From the NCBI GenBank assembly GCA_025929715.1, contig JAICPS010000002.1, forward strand, positions 1 through 37,982: DNA of 37,982 nt, read 5' to 3'. Every line of letters begins with the position of its first letter. Position 1 is the stretch's first letter. This document shows positions 9,682 to 19,884 of this stretch, piece by piece. Under the pieces are notes generated by a model. That model was not told the origin of the DNA and did not search any database. It was given only the letters and a program-made list of their open reading frames with translations. The translations under genes were made by a program, and so were the position numbers. This stretch comes from Anaerolineae bacterium. Its GTDB lineage: Bacteria > Chloroflexota > Anaerolineae > Promineifilales > Promineifilaceae.

Positions 9682-10863
9682 TCAACGCTTTTTCCGCAGG
9701 AACGCCGGAATCTCCAGATCATCCAGACGGAACGAAGACGTCTGGCGCGAAGCGTCGCCTGCAGCAGCGTCAGCAGCGGGATTTGGCGCCGAGCTGGTCA
9801 CCGGTGCTGATTCACGTACCGGCGGACGGGTAGGGCGGCGGTCGGTCGTCCGTGGCGCTGAGGTCATACGGTGAATCGAGGGTAATGTGCGCTCAAAACC
9901 TGTAGCGATCACCGTAATGTGAACCTCGTCGCCCATTTCCTCGTCGACCACCGCGCCAAAGATAAGATTAACGTCTGGATGCGCCGTTTCACGGATAACG
10001 GACGCCGCCTGATTAATCTCGAAAAGGCTAAGATTAGGCCCACCGGTGACGTTGAAGAGAATACCCCTCGCGCCGTCGATAGTTACATCCAGAAGCCGGT
10101 TAGATAATGCCTGCTCCGCAGCAATTTGTGCGCGGTCATCGCCATTACCATAGCCGATCGCCATGAGCGCCGCCCCCCCCATCGACATGATGGTACGGAC
10201 GTCGGCGAAGTCCAGGTTAATAAGACCGGGAACTGTGATCAATTCACTGATACCCTGGATGCCCTGGCGCAATACGTCGTCCGCCAGACGGAATGAATCC
10301 ATCAGCGAAACGCGGCGATCCGCAGTTTCCAGCAGACGGTCGTTCGGGATGACGATTAGTGTATCCACGTGCTCCTTCAGCTGGTCGATACCTTCTTCAG
10401 CAGCCTTGGCGCGCTTCGAACCTTCAAACGTGAAAGGACGAGTGACAACACCTATGGTCAGCGCCCCCTCATCACGAGCCACCTTGGCAACCGTTGGCGT
10501 CGCTCCTGTGCCGGTGCCGCCGCCCATGCCCGCGGTGACGAACACCATATCAGAGCCGCGCAGAACGGACCGCAGCTCGTCCATTGACTCTTCTGCAGCG
10601 CGCGAGCCAACCTCAGGATCCCCGCCTGCGCCGAGACCACGCGTGGCGCGCTCACCGATATGGAGCCGTTGCCGGGCGCGGCTCGACATGAGGGCTTGGC
10701 TGTCGGTATTCACGGCGATGAAGTCGACGCCGGCTATTCCGGCTTCGATCATGCGGTTCACCGCATTACTGCCGCCGCCGCCAACCCCAACGACGCGGAT
10801 CAAAGCCGCACCCTCCACATCGGGCATTCTTTGAACTTCACGTTGTCTTCTCTCTGTACCCAT
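9682..10863 (-). CDS. ftsZ: Cell division protein FtsZ
   Basis: [35 protein letters not shown] tubulin signature, C-terminal peptide [30 protein letters not shown]. Confidence 0.98.
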   Translation of the reverse strand: MGTERRQREVQRMPDVEGAALIRVVGVGGGGSNAVNRMIEAGIAGVDFIAVNTDSQALMSSRARQRLHIGERATRGLGAGGDPEVGSRAAEESMDELRSVLRGSDMVFVTAGMGGGTGTGATPTVAKVARDEGALTIGVVTRPFTFEGSKRAKAAEEGIDQLKEHVDTLIVIPNDRLLETADRRVSLMDSFRLADDVLRQGIQGISELITVPGLINLDFADVRTIMSMGGAALMAIGYGNGDDRAQIAAEQALSNRLLDVTIDGARGILFNVTGGPNLSLFEINQAASVIRETAHPDVNLIFGAVVDEEMGDEVHITVIATGFERTLPSIHRMTSAPRTTDRRPTRPPVRESAPVTSSAPNPAADAAAGDASRQTSSFRLDDLEIPAFLRKKR

Positions 10864-10958
10864 GTTTACCCCTCTTGAACTATATTTTGAACAATTTCCA
10901 GTTGATACTTCCGATTAGCTTTCTCCGTCTTCAGGCCGGCATAAACATTTGCTCCCCC

Positions 10959-12170
10959 CTATTCGGGCAACAACGCCCGGAAAAAGCCGCCCAGACGCCG
11001 CCCCCATTCGCCCTGTCGGGCGCGGGGACGGTAGGCGTTGCTGCCACTAATTGCCCATCGCAACAGACCCACGCTGGTAGCGTATGCCGGGCTGCGCAAA
11101 GCATCGACAAGTCCCACCAGGCTGCGAGGGGCGCCAACTCGCGCCGGTACATTGAGTACGCGTTGCGCGACGCTGCCTATGCCCCGCAACTGCGAGCCGC
11201 CACCGGTAAGAACGATTCCGGCAGGGAGCAGGCCGTCATAGCCAGACAATTCCACTTCCTGCAGGATTAGTTGGAAAATTTCTTCGACACGCGCTTCGAT
11301 AACGGTCGCCAGGTCTTGCCGGCCTACCAGAATGCGCTCCCCGCTGAAAGGAGACACCGTGAAGTCGGATTCCGGATCAATCTCCTTGGGACGGCAATCA
11401 CCGTACTGTAGTTTCACGCGCTCTGCGACCTCAAAAGGGACGCGCAATCCAATGGCGATGTCGTTCGTAACATGATAACCGCCAACCGGTAGGACCCGCG
11501 TGTGAAATACACTACCGCGCCTGTACAGGGCCAGATCTGTGGTGCCACCACCAATGTCGGCAACTATAACGTCCATATCGCGCTCATTCGGTTCTAGAAC
11601 AGCTTCGCCGGATGCCAGCGCGTTGAGCACGAATTCCTCAGCTTCAATGCCTACGTTGTCGGCGCATTTCCCCAGGTTCAGTAGCGCCGTGGATGCGCCG
11701 GTGACAATATGCGCTTCCACCTCTAGCCGGTAGCCGTGCATTCCTACCGGCTGATGCACGACAGTTTCGTCGACGCGGAAGTGGCGAGGGACCAGATGGA
11801 CGATTTCGCGATTATGGGCAATCGGAACGGCCTGTGCAGCATCGAGCGCCCGTTCAATATCCTCCGTCGTCACGCCGCTTCCGTTGCGGCTGATGGCCAC
11901 CGCGCCATTGCTATTGGTCGATCCAATATGCTCGCCGGCCATGCTAACGAGGGCGCGCGAAAGTGCGTAGCCCGACGTCTCCTCCGCTTTCTCTACCGCT
12001 CGAGCGATGGCCACAGACGCTTCGCCGACGTCGACAATCATCCCCTTTCGCATTCCACGCGAGGGCTCTACGCCATAGCCAATAATGCGCAGCTGTCCCG
12101 TACGCACTTCACCTACGAGTGCGCATACCTTCGTTGTTCCAATGTCCAGACCGAAAAGTATCCCTTCCAT
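10959..12170 (-). CDS. ftsA: Cell division protein FtsA
   Basis: MEGILFGLDIGTTKVCALVGEV, DIGGGTTDLALYRRG, VLTGGGSQLRGI; C-terminal amphipathic tail RLGGFFRALLPE. Confidence 0.97.
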   Translation of the reverse strand: MEGILFGLDIGTTKVCALVGEVRTGQLRIIGYGVEPSRGMRKGMIVDVGEASVAIARAVEKAEETSGYALSRALVSMAGEHIGSTNSNGAVAISRNGSGVTTEDIERALDAAQAVPIAHNREIVHLVPRHFRVDETVVHQPVGMHGYRLEVEAHIVTGASTALLNLGKCADNVGIEAEEFVLNALASGEAVLEPNERDMDVIVADIGGGTTDLALYRRGSVFHTRVLPVGGYHVTNDIAIGLRVPFEVAERVKLQYGDCRPKEIDPESDFTVSPFSGERILVGRQDLATVIEARVEEIFQLILQEVELSGYDGLLPAGIVLTGGGSQLRGIGSVAQRVLNVPARVGAPRSLVGLVDALRSPAYATSVGLLRWAISGSNAYRPRARQGEWGRRLGGFFRALLPE

Positions 12171-12249
12171 CTAATGCCCCTACCATTAATGTGACCGGTG
12201 GCGCCGACAAAAAGCGACCAGGAACCACCGACAGTGAGTTATTACCAGG

Positions 12250-13221
12250 CTATGAATCACTCGCCAGATAGAATGGCTTCTCCTGATTGCTTACGCTGAT
12301 ATAAACCGGTATCTCTTGCTCGGCGAGAAGATGTTCTACCAGCGTCTCGTAGACAGCCAGCTTCTGGGCCATCTCAGTGCCGGTACCAAAATACACGCGC
12401 CAGCCTCGACCATCCTGATAACTTAATCCACCCGAGATGTCATAATGGAGGACGGCGATATTTGGCCGCAGCTCGCGGAGCTGCAATGCTCCAGCCAAAA
12501 CTTCGTCAGGAACAAAGGGCATTGACGGTTCTTCCGATTCTGCCGCTTCATCAGGATTCGCGTCTTCTGGCTCGTCTCTTGCCTCCAGAGCTTCGCCTGG
12601 CCCCGTCGCCGCCGGGGCCGGTTCCTCAGCCAATATGTGCAACAGACCGGGAATATCAACGCGCGCCGGCGCCAACTGCCCGTTCCTGTTTACCCAATAC
12701 ACCTCTCCGCCTTGTTCCCACACGGCGATGGGCGAATCTTCGGCGATGCGGATATAGGCCGAGTTCGGCCACTGTAGCGACACTGTGGCGGAGATGACAC
12801 CCGAAATCTGGGCGATCTGCTCTGCAGCCTCAACCGGGTTTGCCGAAAAGATATGTGCTCCGGCAAGGCCGCTTGCATCTACAATTTCCGCGGGTGGAAT
12901 TGAAGCCGCTCCCTCCACGGGAATTATGGTCAGATAGAACCTTTCATCCATGCCTACAAGCACAAGCGATAACACACATATCACCAGCAGAAATAGACTG
13001 ACCCATCGCGAAGAGAGAAGGACCTGCTTGATCGCGGCGGTTGGCAGGCGCAGGGGGCCGCGGTTGCGGCGACGCCGTTTGCGCGCCGTCCGCGGTATTT
13101 CCAGGCGCGGAATCTGAAAACCTGCCCCAGCATCCACGCGACGCATCTTCGGTTGCCTGCGCAATTTCCGTTGGCGCTCCGAGCGCCGTTCTCTAAGCAT
13201 CTCCCTAAGTCTCTCTTTCAT
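12250..13221 (-). CDS. ftsQ: FtsQ/DivIB-type cell division protein
   Basis: Arg-rich cytoplasmic N-terminus, one TM (WVSLFLLVICVLSLVLVGM), POTRA-like region; position between ddl and ftsA. Confidence 0.85.
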   Translation of the reverse strand: MKERLREMLRERRSERQRKLRRQPKMRRVDAGAGFQIPRLEIPRTARKRRRRNRGPLRLPTAAIKQVLLSSRWVSLFLLVICVLSLVLVGMDERFYLTIIPVEGAASIPPAEIVDASGLAGAHIFSANPVEAAEQIAQISGVISATVSLQWPNSAYIRIAEDSPIAVWEQGGEVYWVNRNGQLAPARVDIPGLLHILAEEPAPAATGPGEALEARDEPEDANPDEAAESEEPSMPFVPDEVLAGALQLRELRPNIAVLHYDISGGLSYQDGRGWRVYFGTGTEMAQKLAVYETLVEHLLAEQEIPVYISVSNQEKPFYLASDS

Positions 13222-14348
13222 TCGTCCCCTTCCGGGCGAAAGTTGATCTTCAGGTTCTTTTTTTCATGATGGCGGTCCAGCGCGAGTTCAATAAGCCGGT
13301 CGAGGAGTTCGGGATAAGGAATCCCGCTGGCCTCCCATAACTTTGGATACATTGAGATACGAGTGAACCCAGGAATCGTGTTGATCTCGTTCATGTAGAG
13401 CGAACCATTCTCGCGGTCCATAAGCAGATCAACGCGACCCATGCCGGCACAATCGATGGCCTTGTAAGCTTTAAGGGCAAGATTACGAACCTCGTCGGCG
13501 ACCGCTGCATCAAGGGACGCTGGAATAAGCAGTTCGGAATCGTCGCTGACATACTTGGCCACGTAATCATAAAATGCCCGCCGTGGCCGGACTTCGCCCA
13601 CAATGCTGGCTATGGGCGTATCGTTGCCCAAGACAGCCACTTCCAGCTCACGGGCGTCCGCGCCCTGCTCCACGACGATGCGCCGGTCATACTGCGCCGC
13701 GGTGTCCAGGCCGGTCTCTAGCTCGGCCCGGTCTGCGCAGCGGCATATGCCTACGGACGACCCCAGATTGGCCGGTTTCGTAAACACCGGATAGCAAAAC
13801 ATAGACTCCAGTTGTTCAAGTACCGCGCTGCGCCGCGAGCGCCAGTCGCCTACTAACACCAGGCGCCAGGGTAGTATTGGGATCCCGTTCGCCGCCATGA
13901 CGTTCTTAAAAATGGCCTTATCCATACCTACTGCTGAACCGACGACACCCGCCCCCACGTATGGCAAGTCGGCGAGCTCGAGAAGACCTTGTACGGTGCC
14001 ATCCTCTCCATATGGTCCATGTAAAATTGGCATGATAACGTCGAGCTCTGCTACCTCGGAAAATGAAGATAATTCCATCGAAGCGCGCTCAACAGGCGTC
14101 AATGCTGGCGACTGCGATTCGGGAAGATGCGTTACCGGACGCGTCGCGCTCGATGTGCCGACGTTCAGCGCCGCCAGAGCATCGCCGGCAAGCCACTGGC
14201 CGGCCCTTGTAATGCCCACAGGCACAACCTCATACTTCTCAGGGTCCAGCGCATCCATAACGGACCGCGCCGACATAAGCGAAACCTCATGCTCGCCAGA
14301 GCGACCGCCAAAGATCAACCCAACACGAATCCGACGCTTAATCTTCAT
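13218..14348 (-). CDS. ddl: D-alanine--D-alanine ligase
   Basis: [56 protein letters not shown] to 14405, likely start [15 protein letters not shown] at 14348. Confidence 0.95.
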   Translation of the reverse strand: MKIKRRIRVGLIFGGRSGEHEVSLMSARSVMDALDPEKYEVVPVGITRAGQWLAGDALAALNVGTSSATRPVTHLPESQSPALTPVERASMELSSFSEVAELDVIMPILHGPYGEDGTVQGLLELADLPYVGAGVVGSAVGMDKAIFKNVMAANGIPILPWRLVLVGDWRSRRSAVLEQLESMFCYPVFTKPANLGSSVGICRCADRAELETGLDTAAQYDRRIVVEQGADARELEVAVLGNDTPIASIVGEVRPRRAFYDYVAKYVSDDSELLIPASLDAAVADEVRNLALKAYKAIDCAGMGRVDLLMDRENGSLYMNEINTIPGFTRISMYPKLWEASGIPYPELLDRLIELALDRHHEKKNLKINFRPEGDE

Positions 14349-15306
14349 CCTCCTCAAACTGCCAATCACCCACAAGCTCAACTTCCAATTCCAACTCGAC
14401 TCCAAACTGTTCGCGGACTGCGTGCCAAGCTTCGGCGATCAACGCACGTACATCTTCGGCCGTCGCCTCGCCCTCATTGATAAAGAAGTTGGCGTGTTTC
14501 TCCGAGATGGCGGCGTCGCCGATGCGGAAGCCTTTCATGCCTGCCGCGTCTATGAGGTAACCGGCATAATAATGCTCAGGATTCTTGAACATCGAGCCGG
14601 TACTCGCGCCGCCTGGTTGCGTTTGCTTGCGATGGGCTGTGAACCCATCAGCGCGCGCCATCAGTACGTCTACAGCCTCCGGTTTCAACTCTAGCTCGGC
14701 GATTAGTACCACGCGACGTTGTACATCCTCGCCTTGTTCGCGCTTTAGGATGCTTTCACGATAGCCATAGGCTAACTCTTCATTACTGTATATACGCGCA
14801 CCCTCCCCTGGTTCCCAGATTGTGGTCGCAACCAGCGTCCCGTTCATGTCTCCACCGTGTGCCCCGGCGTTGCCGACGACTGCACCACCTACCGTTCCGG
14901 GCACGCTGACGGCCCACTCAAGGCCGCCGAGTCCCTTGGCGATACATTGGCGGGCGAGCGATGATAGATTCCGGCCACTCTCTACAGTGCAGATGACGCT
15001 AAAACCTGTATTGCGAAACTTCACTTCGCGGGCCCGGTTCATGATTACCAGGCCACGAATGCCGCTATCTGCGACAAGTATGTTTGAACCTCCACCAAGA
15101 ACGAAAAAGGGAATGTTCTGGGCATAGGCCATTTCCACCGCCATCTGCAAGTCGCTGACGTTGTGTACTGAGAGGAACATATCGGCGGCGCCTCCAACGC
15201 GAGCCGAGGTATAGCGCGAGAGTGAAACGTCTAGTTGGAACGCCTCGCCAAATACCTCGCTGAAGCGTGGGATTACCGCTTGCCACACTGTCGTCTGCAC
15301 GTCCAT
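14338..15306 (-). CDS. murB: UDP-N-acetylmuramate dehydrogenase
   Basis: [78 protein letters not shown]. Confidence 0.95.
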   Translation of the reverse strand: MDVQTTVWQAVIPRFSEVFGEAFQLDVSLSRYTSARVGGAADMFLSVHNVSDLQMAVEMAYAQNIPFFVLGGGSNILVADSGIRGLVIMNRAREVKFRNTGFSVICTVESGRNLSSLARQCIAKGLGGLEWAVSVPGTVGGAVVGNAGAHGGDMNGTLVATTIWEPGEGARIYSNEELAYGYRESILKREQGEDVQRRVVLIAELELKPEAVDVLMARADGFTAHRKQTQPGGASTGSMFKNPEHYYAGYLIDAAGMKGFRIGDAAISEKHANFFINEGEATAEDVRALIAEAWHAVREQFGVELELEVELVGDWQFEEDED

Positions 15307-15458
15307 CACTTCTTTGCGTCCTCTCCTTTAAGTTTCGCCACAAGGCGACGAATATCCTCAGCGGAGACCTCCGCCGTGGATCGGTTCGCATTCGTTTCTC
15401 GTGGTTCTCTTGAACCGTTCTCCGCCGCCGATCTCTTTGACTTCTCCTCGCGTGCCAT
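15306..15458 (-). CDS. Small highly charged hypothetical protein (50 aa) between murC and murB
   Basis: MAREEKSKRSAAENGSREPRETNANRSTAEVSAEDIRRLVAKLKGEDAKK, preceded by SD AGGAGGGATTTC-ATG; stop overlaps the murB start (GTGATG). Confidence 0.6.
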   Translation of the reverse strand: MAREEKSKRSAAENGSREPRETNANRSTAEVSAEDIRRLVAKLKGEDAKK

Positions 15459-15468
15459 GAAATCCCTC

Positions 15469-16932
15469 CTATGGATTAGCCTGGACTCTTCGTCGCAAAC
15501 CATCTAGTATCCACTTTCCAACCTCATCGCCGTCACCGGCGCCAAGCGTTAGGACCAGGTCGCCTGGCAACACACGGTCCAGGATAAATTTTGCAGCCTC
15601 TTCCTTTAACCCAATGTGTCGCGCGTAAGGATGATCCATCTCGGCCACGATTTGCGCTGCGTTTACACCCAGCGTATCCTTTTCGCGGCTGCGGTAGATG
15701 TCCAGCACGATGACCCGGTCGGCATCGCCGAAGGAGCGGGCGAATTCACGTCCCAGCAGGCGTGTGCGACTGTAAGTATGAGGCTGCCACACGGCCCACA
15801 GGCGGCGCCCGCGAAAGCGTTGACGCGCCGCTGCCAGCGTTGCCCTTATTTCAGTAGGGTGATGGGCATAATCGTCGATCACCGTCACATCCCTGATTTC
15901 GCCGACGAGCTGAAAACGACGTTCGACTCCACCAAATGAAATGAGCGCCTGTACGATTTCAGTAAAGGCAACGCCCAGCGCATTGCACGCGGCAATAGCC
16001 GCCAGGGCGTTACGAACATTGTGCTCGCCTGGCAGCCTTAACCGCGCCAGCCCCAACGTATCGCCATTGTATAGTACGACGAAGTCCGTCCCACCAAGCT
16101 GGTTGGGCTGCAAATCGACAGCTCTAAAGTGGAAGCCGTCCGGCGCTTCTCCCGTACCATAAGTCATGACCTGAATGTCGCTGCGTTGATTCTCTGCAAG
16201 CAGCTGGCGCGCCCCTTCATCATCATGGCAACAAATCAACGTGCCGTCAGGTGGCAGGCGGTCGACGAACTTCATGAAGGCGCTGAGGTACGCGGCGGGC
16301 GTGTCAAATAGATCGGGATGATCATATTCCAGATTCGTGACTAGTTCGATCTGCGGACGAAGTCCAAGGAACATGTAATCGTACTCGTCGGCCTCGACGA
16401 CAAAGAGATCGCTTTCTCCGGCGCGCCCGTTACGGCCCAATCCGGGCAGGATGCCGCCGGCGACCAACGATGGATCGCGCCCCGCTTCTAGCAAGATGTG
16501 CGCGATCATGCTGGTTGTCGTCGTTTTGCCATGAGTGCCCGCTACCGCAATTCCCACGGCGCCGGTCATGAGATAGCCGAGAAGATCAGCGCGCTTCAAC
16601 ACAGGGATGCCGGCCTCTAGGGCAGCGACGACTTCGACGTTCTGGGGCGGCACTGCAGATGAAATCACGACCAGTTCAGCGTCTGAAACGTTTTTCGCAT
16701 GGTGCTCCACGTGCACAACTGCGCCCGCCTCCCGCAAAGCGGTTACCAGATCATTCTGGTGTAGGTCGGAACCGGAAACGGCAAAACCGCGTCCTAACAG
16801 TAGCCAGGCAATCGCCGACATGCCACTGCCAGCGATGCCCACAAGATGTATGCGCATTCCCGGCTGCAAATTCAGCTGCTGAGCTTCGTCGATATTCTGC
16901 TGGTCCTGCGTGTGAGTTGCACTCATTAACAT
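15469..16932 (-). CDS. murC: UDP-N-acetylmuramate--L-alanine ligase
   Basis: HLVGIAGSGMSAIAWLLLGRGFAVSGSD; AGTHGKTTTTSMIAHIL; DDYAHHPTEIRATLAAAR. Confidence 0.97.
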   Translation of the reverse strand: MLMSATHTQDQQNIDEAQQLNLQPGMRIHLVGIAGSGMSAIAWLLLGRGFAVSGSDLHQNDLVTALREAGAVVHVEHHAKNVSDAELVVISSAVPPQNVEVVAALEAGIPVLKRADLLGYLMTGAVGIAVAGTHGKTTTTSMIAHILLEAGRDPSLVAGGILPGLGRNGRAGESDLFVVEADEYDYMFLGLRPQIELVTNLEYDHPDLFDTPAAYLSAFMKFVDRLPPDGTLICCHDDEGARQLLAENQRSDIQVMTYGTGEAPDGFHFRAVDLQPNQLGGTDFVVLYNGDTLGLARLRLPGEHNVRNALAAIAACNALGVAFTEIVQALISFGGVERRFQLVGEIRDVTVIDDYAHHPTEIRATLAAARQRFRGRRLWAVWQPHTYSRTRLLGREFARSFGDADRVIVLDIYRSREKDTLGVNAAQIVAEMDHPYARHIGLKEEAAKFILDRVLPGDLVLTLGAGDGDEVGKWILDGLRRRVQANP

Positions 16933-16956
16933 TTACAATATCCGGTCGTTGGCCGC

Positions 16957-17571
16957 CTATATCACGGCAATGAGGACCACAAAAAACGAAACAAACAACA
17001 GGATGAGCCAGACATTGGGACTGAACAGCCCCATCGGCAGCATGCTAGCCAGCGCCGAGGCGGCAGAAGTAGCCACCGGGCGAACAATGACGCTGGGATC
17101 GAATGGATAGGATTGGCCAGGCTGCAACTGAACGTATCCTAAGTTCGTAATCTGATATTCCAAAAACCCCCAAATAGAGCCAATCGTCAGGTACCCATTA
17201 ACCGCTCCAATCATCGCGCCCACAATGCGCCTTTCCAAACCGCCGCGCAATCGTTCGGCCAGACCTCCGCCGGCCCTCTGTTCTGCCAGGCGCGCCACCA
17301 CCTGATAACTGAAAAAAGCAATCGTGGCGTGAAAAATCGTTTGAATCCAGAACTGCTGGCGTTGAAAAGCCAGTGGATCGGCCGGGTTGATCTGAACCGT
17401 TCCCGTCAAGCCTCCGATAAGCCGTGTAATGGTGTCGCCGAACTGTACGAGCGCCGCCAGGGAGGCGACGAGCCCACTGAGGGCAATCACTTCGCGTTGC
17501 CAGCCCCGCATATACCCAATTAATGCAAAGAAAATGACCATGAACCAGAACACGAAATGCAAGGATACCAT
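16957..17571 (-). CDS. CvpA-family membrane protein
   Basis: WFMVIFFALIGYMRGWQREVIALSGLVASL, several TM segments; family call by N-terminal pattern. Confidence 0.65.
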   Translation of the reverse strand: MVSLHFVFWFMVIFFALIGYMRGWQREVIALSGLVASLAALVQFGDTITRLIGGLTGTVQINPADPLAFQRQQFWIQTIFHATIAFFSYQVVARLAEQRAGGGLAERLRGGLERRIVGAMIGAVNGYLTIGSIWGFLEYQITNLGYVQLQPGQSYPFDPSVIVRPVATSAASALASMLPMGLFSPNVWLILLFVSFFVVLIAVI

Positions 17572-17582
17572 GCGTCTGTAAC

Positions 17583-18692
17583 CTATCGTCTTTCTGCCAG
17601 CTCGCGCAGCAGTTGAGCCAGGTGGTAGGCGGCTTGCGGCCGGTCCAATGCCCTGGCGGCTACTCTCATCGCCGAGAGTCGCGCCTCGTCGTTCATCAAC
17701 TCGGTGATGGTGGATATTAGCCTCTCCGGTAATGACTCGTCGTCCAGGCGCACCGCAGCGCCACGTTCTACGAGGTAATCCGCATTGACTTTCTGATAAC
17801 GCCAGGCGTGTGGATAAGGTACCAATACTGAGGGCAGGCTAAAGGCGGGCGATTCACCCAGCATGCTGGCGCCCGCCCGAGCAACGACGAGGTCAGCAGA
17901 ACGGAACGCAAAGCCCATCTTTTCATGGAGAAAGGGAAACGGCCGGTAGTAACGGCGCTGATGCGCTGACAACCGCTCCGCTCCCTGATGCACCTCATGC
18001 CAGTCCAATGCGCCACTCACATGGATTACCTGAAAGGTCTGCAATAGAGTTTCCAGGTTACCCATAAGGGCGCGATTGATGCTGCGCGCTCCTCGACTGC
18101 CGCCGAAAACGAAAACCGTCCTGCGATCGGGCATTAAATCGAATTTAGCAAGAGCCGCCTCGCGGCTCAGGGCCAGCGCGTCGCGCAGTTCCGGTCGGAC
18201 CGGATAGCCGGTCGCCACTACTTTGTGGTGAGGAAAATAGTCTCTGGACGCTGCCGCGGTACATGCTACCCGTTGGGCAAAACGACTCAACATGCGAATT
18301 GCCGTCCCGGGTTCAATATCGGGCAGAAATATAGCAGCCGGAACGCGCAACAATCGGGCTGTTGGCGCCACAGACACGTTGACGTAACCTCCGGTCATAA
18401 ACAAGACGTCAGGACGGAAGCTGCGCAGCAGTCGCGTCACCTTGCCCAGGCTCAAGATTAGTTGGGCGCCGTTCGCCAGACGCGCATTTGGCGCCACGCC
18501 GACGATTGGTCCTCCCTTAATCGTTGCTAAGCTAATTCCTGCGCGCGGTACCAACTCTTCCTCCATTTGTCCGCTTGTACCAATCCAAAGAAATTCCGCC
18601 TGAGATATTCGCTGCCGGCGTAGTTCAGCGACGACCGCCAAAGCGGGATAAATATGACCGCCTGTCCCCCCGCCGCAAACTAAGACTCGCAC
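17583..18692 (-). CDS. murG: UDP-N-acetylglucosamine--N-acetylmuramyl-(pentapeptide) pyrophosphoryl-undecaprenol GlcNAc transferase
   Basis: VRVLVCGGGTGGHIYPALAVVAEL (GTG start); FVFGGSRGARSINRAL; DLVVARAGASMLGE. Confidence 0.96.
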   Translation of the reverse strand: MRVLVCGGGTGGHIYPALAVVAELRRQRISQAEFLWIGTSGQMEEELVPRAGISLATIKGGPIVGVAPNARLANGAQLILSLGKVTRLLRSFRPDVLFMTGGYVNVSVAPTARLLRVPAAIFLPDIEPGTAIRMLSRFAQRVACTAAASRDYFPHHKVVATGYPVRPELRDALALSREAALAKFDLMPDRRTVFVFGGSRGARSINRALMGNLETLLQTFQVIHVSGALDWHEVHQGAERLSAHQRRYYRPFPFLHEKMGFAFRSADLVVARAGASMLGESPAFSLPSVLVPYPHAWRYQKVNADYLVERGAAVRLDDESLPERLISTITELMNDEARLSAMRVAARALDRPQAAYHLAQLLRELAERR

Positions 18693-19863
18693 GTAAAGAC
18701 TCCGTAACTGATTTGTTTGGCTGACTTCGCGTCGCCAGGTGAGCGTCTCGTGAAACGTTTAACAGGATACCGACCCCAATAAGGGACATAAGCATCGAAC
18801 TTCCGCCATAGCTCAGGAAAGGCAGCGCGATTCCTGTAAAGGGAATAACTGCCGTAATTACCGCAATATTGATCAGCGCCTGATAACCCAGCCAGCAGGT
18901 AATGCCCAAGGCTAACAATCCGCCATAACTGTCACGAGCAGTTTGCGAGGCGCGAATGCCGCGCCATACCAGCATTCCCAACAGCAAGATGACGACCAGC
19001 GAACCTGCTAAACCCAATTCTTCACCGACGATGGCAAAAACGCCGTCGGTGTGCGCGGCCGGGAGTGGTCCAAACTTCTGTGTGCTGTTTCCCAACCCCA
19101 CGCCCAGTAGACCTCCAGAACCAAGGGCTATCAGCGCCTGTTTCACCTGCCAGATGGCCTGGTTGGGGTCACGCAGCACTTCCTGCCAGGCGGCAACGCG
19201 CGCGGCGGCATGTGGAACGGTCAACGCCAGGAAAACAAAAATGCCGCCGCCAATCGCGCCCGCGATTAACATCTGTCGCAGCTCTGCGCCGGCAACAAAA
19301 AAGATAGTGAGACCGATGATGGCGACAAGGCCGGCGGAGCTAAGATCAGGCTGTACCACGATTAAGAAGCAGACCACGCCGGTAATCACAGAAAACGGCA
19401 GTAGACCGTAGGTAATGTCCTTGATGCGATCCCCTTTTGAAGATAGCCAATGCGAAATGTAAAGGACGGTAGACAGCTTCGCTAACTCGCTGGGCTGGTA
19501 AGAATTGGCATATAGACCGCGCACTGCCCCGAAATTGGATTCGCCGAAAAAGAGCAGAAACACAAGCGAGCCGAGCGTGATGAACATCAAAAGCACCGAA
19601 AAACGCCGCAATATGTGGTAGTCGAACTGCATAATGATCAAGCTGACAACTACCCCAATGACCAGAGCCACCAGTTGCCGGCGAAAGTAGTAAGTCGGTT
19701 GGTCGTGCACCAACAAGCCAAGGTCGAACGTGGTGCTGTACACCATCAACATGCCCACGACAACAAGGCCTGTCGTAGCCAGGAGGAGCCAGTAATCAAA
19801 ATACAGCTTGATTCCCGGGCGGACGCGATCACTTTTCTTTCGAACAACTGTTACTGACGCCAT
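18625..19863 (-). CDS. ftsW: Peptidoglycan glycosyltransferase FtsW (SEDS family)
   Basis: LFFGESNFGAVRGLYANSYQPSELAKLSTVLYISHWL; TDGVFAIVGEELGLAGSLVVILL; LPFLSYGGSSMLMSLIGVGILLNVSR. Confidence 0.96.
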   Translation of the reverse strand: MASVTVVRKKSDRVRPGIKLYFDYWLLLATTGLVVVGMLMVYSTTFDLGLLVHDQPTYYFRRQLVALVIGVVVSLIIMQFDYHILRRFSVLLMFITLGSLVFLLFFGESNFGAVRGLYANSYQPSELAKLSTVLYISHWLSSKGDRIKDITYGLLPFSVITGVVCFLIVVQPDLSSAGLVAIIGLTIFFVAGAELRQMLIAGAIGGGIFVFLALTVPHAAARVAAWQEVLRDPNQAIWQVKQALIALGSGGLLGVGLGNSTQKFGPLPAAHTDGVFAIVGEELGLAGSLVVILLLGMLVWRGIRASQTARDSYGGLLALGITCWLGYQALINIAVITAVIPFTGIALPFLSYGGSSMLMSLIGVGILLNVSRDAHLATRSQPNKSVTESLRASLSLRRGDRRSYLSRFGGRR

Positions 19864-19884
19864 ACCTTCACCACCTGTTTTGCC

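Noticed and set aside
10163-10834. 223-aa plus-strand ORF antisense to ftsZ
   Set aside because: Shadow ORF of FtsZ; Ser/Arg/Pro/Ala-rich with no recognisable domain.
13897-14694. 265-aa plus-strand ORF antisense to ddl/murB
   Set aside because: Crosses two strongly supported genes on the opposite strand; no motif or plausible SD.
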